Shown here: positions 36,209 through 43,473 of the stretch, piece after piece
Layout of the letters: every line of letters starts with the position of its first letter
Position numbering within the stretch: the first letter of the stretch is position 1
Source of the DNA: Roseobacter sinensis
GTDB lineage: Bacteria > Pseudomonadota > Alphaproteobacteria > Rhodobacterales > Rhodobacteraceae
Reading direction: 5' to 3'
Assembly (NCBI RefSeq): GCF_025755255.1
Contig: NZ_JALIEB010000013.1
Location: 1 to 64,000 of the forward strand
DNA length: 64,000 bases
Made by a program: the position numbers and the translations under genes
Notes under the pieces: model-generated
What the model was told of the DNA's origin: nothing
Seen by the model: the letters and a program-made list of their open reading frames with translations, nothing else
The model's database searches: none

Positions 36209-36627
36209 GTTCGTGTGTCCTTCAATGAAAGGGCCGACAGCGCCCCGATCAGCGCGAAGGCGGCGAGCGCCATCAGCGGGATCGGGATGCCGAAGACCAG
36301 TTGGTTGTCATCGGTGCAAGAGGGGCCGGTGGCCGTGCAGGGCTGGATGCGTTCGGGAACAAGACCGACGTACAGCCCCATGTGCCAGAGGGCGATTGCG
36401 CCGCCGCCAAGCGCCAATGCGATGCCGTAGCGCCCCACGCGGCCGTCCCGCCACCAAAGGCCGAGCCCGAGGACAATGGCCAAGGGAAACATGAAGGCGC
36501 GCTGGAACCAGCACAGCAAACAGGGCGTCTGCCCCAGCACCTCGCCGATGAAAAGCACGGCAAGCGAGGCGACGAGTGCGATGATCCACGCCAGCCCGAG
36601 GGCTGTTTCTCCGGATATGCGGTTCAT
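36205..36627 (-). CDS. DsbB-family disulfide oxidoreductase (copy 2)
   Basis: A 140-residue, four-helix membrane protein. The first redox pair is QTPCLLCWFQRAFMF and the second is PCTATGPSCTDD. It is the quinone-linked oxidant for the adjacent DsbA-like protein. The ATG at 36627 begins MNRISGETA; the frame is open further upstream but overlaps the SCO gene. It starts five bases after that gene's stop. Confidence 0.87.
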   Translation of the reverse strand: MNRISGETALGLAWIIALVASLAVLFIGEVLGQTPCLLCWFQRAFMFPLAIVLGLGLWWRDGRVGRYGIALALGGGAIALWHMGLYVGLVPERIQPCTATGPSCTDDNQLVFGIPIPLMALAAFALIGALSALSLKDTRT

Positions 36628-36632
36628 TTCGG

Positions 36633-37235
36633 TCAGATCCTCTCTTCCAGATCGGCGAGGATCTTTTCGGCGGAGGTGCCGTAGGGCCACGAGTCGGCGA
36701 AGCCCGCGTCGGGATCGAAGAGGAACAGATGCGACGTGTGGCCCATCGTGTAACCATCCGGCGCTGCGGCCTCTTCGACGCGCTCAAAGAAGATTGGAAA
36801 CGTCTCGGACGTGGCGGCGATCTGTTCCGGCGTGCCCGTCAGCCCGATGATGCCCGCATCGAACAGCGGGACGTATTCGGCGAGTGCTGCGGGCGTGTCT
36901 CGTTCAGGGTCGATTGTTATGAAAATCGGCTGGACCTTGGCGGCATCGTCGCCCAGACCCTCCATCACCGCCGCGACCTCAGATAGGGTCGTCGGGCAGA
37001 CGTCGGGGCAGTTGGTAAAGCCGAAAAAAACAAGCATCCAGCGCCCCGCAAAGTCCTCCTCGGTTTGAACCATACCCTGGTGGTCCGTCAGTTCGAACTC
37101 AGCGAAAAAAGGCGGCTCGGCGTCAGTTCGGGCGCTATCGGCACGATAATCGGACCATAGCAAGAGCCATACGAAGGCAAGCGCTGCCACGCCTGCCAAA
37201 ACCCAAAGAAACTTCTGTGCCGATGTAAGGGACAA
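36633..37235 (-). CDS. SCO-family copper chaperone (copy 1), first gene of the operon
   Basis: A 200-residue membrane-anchored thioredoxin-fold protein with FGFTNCPDVCPTTLSEVA (Cu-binding CxxxC) and MGHTSHLFLFD (His ligand). The start is TTG at 37235 with AGGA nearby. It is the first gene downstream of MerR-type promoter C and leads ten tightly packed leftward genes ending with lnt. It is similar in layout to the SCO copy at 34432. Confidence 0.87.
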   Translation of the reverse strand: MSLTSAQKFLWVLAGVAALAFVWLLLWSDYRADSARTDAEPPFFAEFELTDHQGMVQTEEDFAGRWMLVFFGFTNCPDVCPTTLSEVAAVMEGLGDDAAKVQPIFITIDPERDTPAALAEYVPLFDAGIIGLTGTPEQIAATSETFPIFFERVEEAAAPDGYTMGHTSHLFLFDPDAGFADSWPYGTSAEKILADLEERI

Positions 37236-37270
37236 TCCTGTTCGCCTGTTTTTGATTCTTATTGCATGTG

Positions 37271-37301
37271 CGGATACATCCTCTAGCCGCTAGAGGTTCA
37301 A
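37271..37301 (-). promoter_or_regulatory. MerR-type promoter C (leftward, ten-gene operon)
   Basis: Read on the minus strand: TTGAAC at 37301-37296, a 19-base spacer, then TATCCG at 37276-37271. The spacer contains CCTCTAG-CGG-CTAGAGG, a perfect 7+7 inverted repeat. It lies between the divergent SCO and MerR genes, the classical position for a MerR operator. Confidence 0.8.
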
Positions 37302-37406
37302 GCACGAAATCATGGTATAGCTTGAACTCACGCGTCTGTGAATCCGACACTTGTTTATTCCGACGGCAAAACCTACACAAACTGTATCTTTTTCATGGAG
37401 GCGAAA

Positions 37407-37835
37407 ATGCTCACGATCGGTACTCTGTCAAAGAAGACTGGCACAAAAGTGCAGACTATCCGGTACTACGAACAGATCGGACTCATGCCCGAACCTGGCA
37501 GGACCGAAGGCGGACAGAGGCGCTACGACAATGCACAGCTCGACCGACTGTCCTTCATCCGCCATTCGCGGCAACTCGGTTTCTCGCTCGATGCGATCCG
37601 CGAGCTGCTCGACCTCAGCGACCATCCCAACCGCCCCTGCGACGAGGCAGATGCCATCGCGCGTCGCCAGCTCAAACAGGTGGAGCAGCGCATGGCCCGC
37701 CTGAAGGCGCTGCGCACGGAACTGAAACGCATGGTTCACGAATGCAGCGGCGGGCGGACCGGAGACTGCAAGGTGCTTGAGGTGTTGCGGGACCATTCGG
37801 AATGCCTGACCGAGCACGAGGAAATCGGGGCCTGA
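37407..37835 (+). CDS. MerR-family metal-responsive activator (ZntR/CadR/PbrR-like)
   Basis: A 142-residue regulator. The winged helix is MLTIGTLSKKTGTKVQTIRY and EQIGLMPEPGRTEGGQRRY. A dimerisation coiled coil follows, then the metal-binding C-terminus with NRPCDEADAI, VHECSGGRTGDCKVLEVL and a final SEC. The Cys/His layout resembles ZntR, CadR or PbrR rather than the two-Cys CueR loop, pointing to Zn, Cd or Pb. GGAGG seven bases upstream decides the ATG at 37407. It is encoded divergently from the SCO operon and is the probable activator of promoters A-D. Confidence 0.88.
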   Translation: MLTIGTLSKKTGTKVQTIRYYEQIGLMPEPGRTEGGQRRYDNAQLDRLSFIRHSRQLGFSLDAIRELLDLSDHPNRPCDEADAIARRQLKQVEQRMARLKALRTELKRMVHECSGGRTGDCKVLEVLRDHSECLTEHEEIGA

Positions 37836-37917
37836 AGGAAGTCAGCCAACATTCCGGCTGGAACGCAGATCAGCCGCAGAAGTTAATGTGTCGTACAACA
37901 CAAGCTGGAACCACAAA

Positions 37918-38517
37918 ATGGCCGCTAGACAAGATTCAATGGAGAGACGGACGCTTTGGATCGTTCTGGCGCTTAATATCGGCTTGGCCGTGGCCTTTTT
38001 CGCAACAGGCGCCTTCGGCGACTCAAGTGCCCTGATCGCCAACGGGCTCGATAACCTCTCCGACAGCTTCGTCTACGCGATCAGCCTTTTCGCTTTGTCC
38101 CGATCCGACAAATGGAAACGCGGGGCGGCGAACATCTCCGGTGGGCTGCTGATCCTGTTCGCTGCAGGCATCCTCTACGATGCGTGGCGCCGCTACATCG
38201 GCGGGTCAGATCCGCTCGGGACGATCATGATCGCCATGGCCCTGATGGCGGCGGCCATCAACGCAGTCTGCGTCTGGCTGCTCGCTAAGCTTAAAGATCC
38301 GGACGTCAACATCCGCGCGGCCAACACCTTCAGTTACAACGATTTCGCCGCGAACCTCGGAATCGTCGTGGCTGGCGGCCTCGTCGCCTGGCTGGGAACA
38401 AACTGGCCGGACCTCGTCGTCGGCGTGATTGTCGCCGGGATCGCGGCCTGGGGAGGTATCGACATTCTGCGCGACGCACACGGCGAACACCACAAAGCAG
38501 TTCATACGGGCAAATAG
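37918..38517 (+). CDS. Short CDF-like cation transporter
   Basis: A 199-residue membrane protein with six helices but no C-terminal cytoplasmic domain. ANGLDNLSDSFVYAI and FSYNDFAANLGIVV correspond to the helix 2 and helix 5 metal sites of cation diffusion facilitators, with Asn replacing one usual His. Likely Zn/Co/Cd efflux. The start is uncertain: GTG at 37888 and ATG at 37939 are in frame. It follows merR by about 80 bases in the same direction. Confidence 0.75.
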   Translation: MAARQDSMERRTLWIVLALNIGLAVAFFATGAFGDSSALIANGLDNLSDSFVYAISLFALSRSDKWKRGAANISGGLLILFAAGILYDAWRRYIGGSDPLGTIMIAMALMAAAINAVCVWLLAKLKDPDVNIRAANTFSYNDFAANLGIVVAGGLVAWLGTNWPDLVVGVIVAGIAAWGGIDILRDAHGEHHKAVHTGK

Positions 38518-38612
38518 TTGCGGGAGATTCTTTCTGAAAGAAAGGATTGAAGCTACAGTGACTATAGCAATTAGTCTTGTTCCAAGACGATTCGAGGAGC
38601 GACCCGTTGCAT

Positions 38613-39368
38613 ATGACCGACCCCCTACTTGTACCCACCAAACTACTGGATTTTGATGCCGCGCCTCTTGCGCATCTAATTGAGACCCGCGGCTGGCGCG
38701 GCTTATCCGAATACGATCGGATCGGAGCTACCTATGATTTCGTTCGGAATGAAATCGCGTTCGGATACAATCGAGCCGACGACATCCCCGCCTCGGATGT
38801 GCTTTCCGACGGCTATGGGCAGTGCAATACCAAAGGGACGCTCTTGATGGCGCTGCTGCGTGGTGTCGGCATTCGTTGCCGGTTGCATGGGTTTACGATC
38901 CACAAAGGCTTGCAGCGCGGTGTTGTCCCAGAGTTGGTGTATCCGCTTGCTCCTCAGGAAATTCTCCACTCATGGGTTGAGATCGAATATCAAGGTGCTT
39001 GGATCAATTTCGAAGGCTTCATCCTGGATGACGCTTTCCTCAAAGTCCTGCAAACGTCTTTCTCGGACACGGACAGTCTCTGCGGTTATGGCGCGGGCAC
39101 GGATTGTCTTGGCGCGCCTCCCGTCGCCTGGAACGGAGAAGATACCTACATTCAGAAAACCGGCATCGTGCAAGATTTCGGCGTGTTTGATACGCCGGAC
39201 GCCTTCTATTTGTCCCATGAGCAATCCTTTGGATGGCTGCGTGGTGCCCTTTACCGTCATATCATCCGCCACTGGATGAATGCGCGCGTACGTGGTTTCC
39301 GCAGCGGCCGCCTCAAGACTGACGGACGCGCGACACACGCGCATAAGGAGCCTGCCAATGCCGCATGA
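38613..39368 (+). CDS. Transglutaminase-like domain protein
   Basis: A 251-residue cytoplasmic protein. The transglutaminase/protease-like fold shows DGYGQCNTKGTLLMALLRGV with the catalytic Cys, then LHSWVEIEYQGAWINFEGF with the catalytic His and the acidic/Asn position. The substrate is unknown; bacterial members act as proteases or amidases. The ATG at 38613 follows GAGGAG at some distance. Its 3' end overlaps the CDF gene by 11 bases, so the two are probably coexpressed. Confidence 0.78.
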   Translation: MTDPLLVPTKLLDFDAAPLAHLIETRGWRGLSEYDRIGATYDFVRNEIAFGYNRADDIPASDVLSDGYGQCNTKGTLLMALLRGVGIRCRLHGFTIHKGLQRGVVPELVYPLAPQEILHSWVEIEYQGAWINFEGFILDDAFLKVLQTSFSDTDSLCGYGAGTDCLGAPPVAWNGEDTYIQKTGIVQDFGVFDTPDAFYLSHEQSFGWLRGALYRHIIRHWMNARVRGFRSGRLKTDGRATHAHKEPANAA

Positions 39369-40275
39369 TCATGGGCACGCGCATATTGATCCGGATACTG
39401 GCGATCGGCGGGTTGCCATCGCGATCTGGGCGAACGGGCTTCTTACCGTTGCGCAGATCGTCGGGGGCATATTCTCGGGTAGTCTGGCACTGATCGCCGA
39501 TGCGCTGCACAACTTTTCCGATATGGCTTCGCTTGTCATTGCCTTTGCCGCGCGCAGGATCGCGCGCCGCCCGGCCGATGAGCGCATGACCTTCGGATAT
39601 GGCCGGGTCGAAATCGTCGCAGCCCTGATTAACTACACCACCCTGATCGTGATCGGCTTCTACCTGATCTACGAGGGTAGCATGCGCATGATCGATCCGC
39701 CCGAAGTCATGGGGTGGACCGTCGTCATTCTCGGTGGAATCGCGCTTGTGGTCGACACGCTGACCGCAATGCTGACCTATTCGATGCAGAAGGGGAGCGT
39801 GAACATCCGTGCGCTTTTTCTCCACAACCTTTCGGATGCGTTGGCTTCAGTGGCCGTCATAGTCGGCGGGACGCTCATTATACTTTATGATATGCGTTGG
39901 GTTGATCCGGCCATCACCATCGGCATCGCGCTCTACATCCTGTATCTGTCCTTCACCGAAATAGGGGGCCCAATTCGAACCCTGATGCTCGGAAGCCCGC
40001 CAGATATTGATGGAAATGACGTGGTCAGAGCGATCCAGAGTGTCGATGGCGTTGTGGACGTGCATCATGTCCACCTGTGGCAAATGCAGGAGCACGCTGC
40101 GGCATTGGACTGCCATATTGTCGTCGAACGCGAACGGATGGGTGAGGCCGACAAGATTAAAGAAAACGTCAAATCGGTGCTGCATGAACGTTTCTCAATC
40201 GAGCATTCCACGCTTGAATTCGAAGCGAGCGACAATGCGCATCAGGAGGCGCAGGTGTTCGGACACCGCTCATGA
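39358..40275 (+). CDS. CDF-family zinc/cadmium exporter (CzcD-like)
   Basis: A 305-residue proton antiporter. A His-rich N-terminus (PHDHGHAHIDPD) precedes six helices. Metal-site motifs are IADALHNFSDMASL and LFLHNLSDALASVAV, both HxxxD. The C-terminal cytoplasmic domain contains DVHHVHLWQMQEHAAALDCH. Substrate is likely Zn, Cd or Co. AAGGAG precedes the ATG at 39358. It overlaps the methyltransferase gene by four bases (ATGA). Confidence 0.9.
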   Translation: MPHDHGHAHIDPDTGDRRVAIAIWANGLLTVAQIVGGIFSGSLALIADALHNFSDMASLVIAFAARRIARRPADERMTFGYGRVEIVAALINYTTLIVIGFYLIYEGSMRMIDPPEVMGWTVVILGGIALVVDTLTAMLTYSMQKGSVNIRALFLHNLSDALASVAVIVGGTLIILYDMRWVDPAITIGIALYILYLSFTEIGGPIRTLMLGSPPDIDGNDVVRAIQSVDGVVDVHHVHLWQMQEHAAALDCHIVVERERMGEADKIKENVKSVLHERFSIEHSTLEFEASDNAHQEAQVFGHRS

Positions 40276-40829
40276 CGATTGCCCAAGGCATACTAGTGGT
40301 CGTTGGCCTGCTGTCCGGTCTGGTTTTGATTGGTGCGCTCCTTTGGTCGATCGCCCGCCCGTCCAAGCGCATCTGGCCTCCAAACAGAGAGCATTCAGTC
40401 ATACCAAACACTGCATGGGGACTCACATTGGCCGTGTTTGGGGCGGTGATCGGTTTGGGCATTTTGGATTGGAAATCCGCTTCTATGACCAACGCGCTCC
40501 GTTGGGCGGTCGGGCCGTTCTTGATCGCAACCGGAAATCTGATTGTCTGGTGGGGGGCATTCAGCATTGGACTGAAAGCCACCAGCGGTGCGAAAGACGA
40601 GCTGATCACTTCGGGTCTCTACCGTTTCTCTCGGCATCCGCAATACCTTGCCGACATGGCCATCCTGATAGGCTTTGGTCTTCTCTTCGCGTCACCTTGG
40701 GTTTGGGCTATCGTCATCGTTGGAGTTGCCGCGCTGGCCCTTGCCCCGCTCGCAGAAGAGCCGTGGCTGAATGAACAATACGGCTCCAAGTATCGCGATT
40801 ATTGCGCTGAAACGCGTCGTTACCTGTAA
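40272..40829 (+). CDS. Isoprenylcysteine methyltransferase-like membrane protein (copy 2)
   Basis: A 185-residue membrane protein of the ICMT/PEMT fold. The signature is SGLYRFSRHPQYLADMAIL, followed by AEEPWLNEQYGSKYRDYCAE near the C-terminus. It is translationally coupled to the CDF exporter, as the other copy (12575) is to the DUF2933 gene of the copper ATPase operon. The substrate is unknown. The repeated association with metal exporters suggests a shared accessory role. Confidence 0.78.
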   Translation: MTIAQGILVVVGLLSGLVLIGALLWSIARPSKRIWPPNREHSVIPNTAWGLTLAVFGAVIGLGILDWKSASMTNALRWAVGPFLIATGNLIVWWGAFSIGLKATSGAKDELITSGLYRFSRHPQYLADMAILIGFGLLFASPWVWAIVIVGVAALALAPLAEEPWLNEQYGSKYRDYCAETRRYL

Positions 40830-40864
40830 ACTCGCGACCTCACGAGAACGTCATCGTTTTTCAG

Positions 40865-40895
40865 TTGAACCTCTAGCTACTAGAGGTCGTATCCG
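40865..40895 (+). promoter_or_regulatory. MerR-type promoter D (before L,D-transpeptidase 2)
   Basis: TTGAAC at 40865-40870, a 19-base spacer and TATCCG at 40890-40895. The repeat ACCTCTAG-CTA-CTAGAGGT is a perfect 8+8 inverted repeat. Its -10 is identical to that of promoter C. Confidence 0.8.
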
Positions 40896-40924
40896 TCAGC
40901 CAACAAAAGAATGAGGCGAGGCAT

Positions 40925-41494
40925 ATGACAAAAACACTGAAAACACGACGCCAGTTCGTTTCGACAACTATGATCGGACTTCTGGTAGCACCTTCCCTTC
41001 TCCGTGCTCAGGAGCAGGAGCCCTCGGCGGTACGCAGAAATATTTCGTCCTTTAGTGCGGATCCCTGGCAAGACCACTTCGATAACCTTCAGCACGGTGC
41101 AATTTTGTGCGACATCGACTCGCGTGCAGTCCAGTATTGGTCGGAAGACGAAAGTGTCTACAAACTCTACCCGTCGAGTGTCCCTGCCTCGGAAGAGTTG
41201 ACCCGCAGGGGATATACAAAGGTTATAAGGAAGGTGGAGGGGCCGAGTTGGCGGCCCACTCCATCAATGAAAGAGCGTAACCCCGAATGGCCTGACTATT
41301 GGCCGCCGGGTCCTGACAACCCGCTTGGAACACACGCACTTTATCTGTCGTGGCAGTATTACCGGGTGCACGGAACCGGTGACACGCGCAAAATCGGTCG
41401 GCAATCATCAAACGGCTGTATTGGACTGTACAACGAGCACATTGCTGAACTTTTTGCTCTGGCAGAAGTGGGAACCCAGGTCAGGATTTTCTGA
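40925..41494 (+). CDS. L,D-transpeptidase (ErfK/YkuD family), Tat-exported, copy 2
   Basis: A 189-residue enzyme with the twin-arginine-type signal KTRRQFVSTTMIGLLVAPS. The YkuD site is VHGTGDTRKIGRQSSNGCIG with the nucleophile Cys. EGPSWRPTPSMKERNPEW and DNPLGTHALYLSW parallel the protein encoded at 25713, so the two are paralogs. GAGGCGAGG precedes the ATG. It sits 30 bases after the best MerR-type promoter in the window, so metal induction is likely. Confidence 0.88.
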   Translation: MTKTLKTRRQFVSTTMIGLLVAPSLLRAQEQEPSAVRRNISSFSADPWQDHFDNLQHGAILCDIDSRAVQYWSEDESVYKLYPSSVPASEELTRRGYTKVIRKVEGPSWRPTPSMKERNPEWPDYWPPGPDNPLGTHALYLSWQYYRVHGTGDTRKIGRQSSNGCIGLYNEHIAELFALAEVGTQVRIF

Positions 41495-41646
41495 AAGCCA
41501 AGGAAAGCTGGCTAATACCTCCATTCTTAACATAAACTTCATTACGAGTTAAAATCTGCGGCCCGGGGCACATTCTACCCTGAATTACGAATAACACTAT
41601 AAAACAATGAGTTACCTTACAGGAGAACATCGTATGGGGAGCCGTG

Positions 41647-41937
41647 TACTCGCAACTATCCCTTCATGAACGCCGTAAGATCGCGAACTGGTGGCACGCA
41701 AGAGTGCCCGTCCGAGAGATGGCGCGGGTTCTGAAGCGCCACAAATCGGCGATCTCTCCCGAGATCCAACGCAATTTCTAGGCCGACGACAGGTTTCCAA
41801 AGAAATACGCAGTCTACTTCAATCATCCGGCTCAATAGCAGACGGACAAGCGTCGATCTGTGCAGCGCAAGCTGATCTGGCATCCGGGCGCGACGGTCGT
41901 TGATGTTTCTGGGCAGTGACGTCCGGAGCAGCGTTAA
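41647..41937 (+). pseudogene. IS30-family transposase N-terminal remnant
   Basis: Conceptual translation gives YSQLSLHERRKIANWWHARV and VREMARVLKRHKSAISPEI, the helix-turn-helix start of IS30 transposases. In-frame stops at 41779, 41836 and 41917 and the absence of the DDE domain show it is dead. It marks the boundary between the metal cargo and the conjugation genes. Confidence 0.7.
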
Positions 41938-42454
41938 CCATCCGGCAAAGTTCTCGTCAAATCCAACAATACATTGGGATACACTGAGATCCGTTCTGTA
42001 ATCAGATCGGAGAGCCGGTCGGTAGCTTGTCGTGAGTTGGTTGGTTCCTGTGGCAAATTCTCCTCAGACGTGGAAGCGCGCGGTTCCGGTGCGCGAAGGT
42101 GTTGGATATGTCGATGGGGCGCGCGTGATCGCCTGGCGCGAGTACCGTTGGAATACAGGAGAGATATCCCGGATCTGGTTCCTGGACGCCACCGATCTCG
42201 ACCACAGGATGATCGACATCGTGGAGATCGCGACCCACCCGGGAAGTGACGATACGGGTTTGTGACGGCTGGTCCAGCGATTCCGTTGAGGATACTGGGG
42301 CAACCATAGCTCGAGCAGTTCGGAAATATTCCCGCTAGGCTAGAATTTGCCGGAAGATCCGTTTTATATATTTCTCTGTTTTCGTACATATCGGCACTAT
42401 GCTTATGTTTTCTGGAAAGTAGATTCTGTAGAAGGCCTGTCAGGGGGACAGGCC
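41938..42454 (+). other. Junction region with little recognisable coding sequence
   Basis: Only one small candidate frame is seen here (42032-42265, listed separately). The remainder shows no clear gene, promoter or repeat. Confidence 0.35.
42032..42265 (+). CDS. Possible small hypothetical protein
   Basis: A 77-residue frame starting with GTG. Its composition is protein-like (DGARVIAWREYRWNTGEIS, IWFLDATDLDHRMIDIVEI), but there is no ribosome binding site and no recognisable family. It may be a fragment. Confidence 0.25.
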   Translation: MSWLVPVANSPQTWKRAVPVREGVGYVDGARVIAWREYRWNTGEISRIWFLDATDLDHRMIDIVEIATHPGSDDTGL

Positions 42455-42799
42455 GTGCCGATTGCGAGACATCTCAGTCTGATCACGCTGGATGGCGTAA
42501 AGGACCTCATCGCACGGAATGTCGCGTTTCGCTGTCGGTACGAGTTGGTTGGAGGCACCGGTGACGGGAAACCACGCTATAGGTGTATTTATTCCGTGGG
42601 TGACGAGGAGCTTGTCCTGGTGGTGTCAAAGGTGCGCAAACACGGGCCTGAGATTAAGCTGTTCGCCCTCTGGCCGGGCCTCGTCAACCATCATGTGGCC
42701 TATGGGGACGGCCAGCCGGTCAGGATCGACCTTGACGTTCGCCATGCGCCAAAAACTGAAGCGCGCGAAACGGGTCGGCGAAGAGCTGCGAAGGATTGA
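42455..42799 (+). CDS. Hypothetical protein, possible distant paralog of the 44905 product
   Basis: A 114-residue soluble protein from the GTG at 42455, which has AGGGGGA eight bases upstream. The frame is open from 42347, but no good start is seen there. The segment DEELVLVVSKVRKHGPEIKL aligns loosely with EKELVTARARPNGDFIQL in the product of 44905. Both are small, GTG-started and near the conjugation genes. No family is recognised. Confidence 0.4.
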   Translation: MPIARHLSLITLDGVKDLIARNVAFRCRYELVGGTGDGKPRYRCIYSVGDEELVLVVSKVRKHGPEIKLFALWPGLVNHHVAYGDGQPVRIDLDVRHAPKTEARETGRRRAAKD

Positions 42800-42911
42800 G
42801 CACTCGGGTCTTCTTTCTAGCGACTTACGACCTGCGTCCCGCGGGCTCCGTAAGCCCGGACACCGCCGCGACCTGACATGTTGGAGTCCCTGAAACTCAC
42901 CTATCCGCTTC

Positions 42912-43253
42912 GTGAAAGCGCAGTCCGAAGCGGAACAGGTGAAGCGGTCGTTCGGGCCTGCTGAGACGATCAAGTCTATTGAACTTCGACTGGAGGTCGA
43001 GGCTGTGCATACTTTCAGAATCGAAGCCTCCGCCGTGGCGAGGCTTTATGGCGAAGATCCGGCGGTGGTCGTCGGCTGGCTCTATGTCTGGAACACCCAA
43101 GAACTCGCCATCAGATGCAGCGACGAGAGCATAGTATTTCGTTTTGTCGATCCGCCGATCGATCTCGACCGGTATTCCCCTAGGTTTCAGGCCAACAAGA
43201 GTGTCCACGCGCGGCTTGCATCCACCAGGCCGCTGCCCTCGCAAACAGCCTAG
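42912..43253 (+). CDS. Hypothetical protein
   Basis: A 113-residue frame with a GTG start. The central part is protein-like (ELRLEVEAVHTFRIEASAVA, LYVWNTQELAIRC) and predicted soluble. An overlapping minus-strand frame (42897-43361) is less convincing. No family is recognised, and there is no good ribosome binding site. Confidence 0.3.
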   Translation: MKAQSEAEQVKRSFGPAETIKSIELRLEVEAVHTFRIEASAVARLYGEDPAVVVGWLYVWNTQELAIRCSDESIVFRFVDPPIDLDRYSPRFQANKSVHARLASTRPLPSQTA

Positions 43254-43473
43254 GCGACATTTCAGTCCGTCGCGCCGTTTGTATCGCGAGGGACCATCAT
43301 ATTCGACATCCGGCAAATGAGGGGCGACAACCCGCCTGAGCGCGATCTCTTTCGCAGCCATTCAGCGGGAACCCGCATATCTCCACAAGAAGAGATGCAT
43401 CAAAACACTATTATATGATACACGAATACCGTTTTGATTCCTCAATCCGTAGCGCGGAGGCGAAGGAGTATTC

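Noticed and set aside
38525-38555. TTCTTTC/GAAAGAA palindrome after the short CDF gene as a terminator
   Set aside because: The loop would be about one base and no T-run follows, so a stable hairpin is unlikely.
42897-43361. Minus-strand frame of 154 codons
   Set aside because: It overlaps a plus-strand frame with more natural composition and lacks a start signal; I saw no family.
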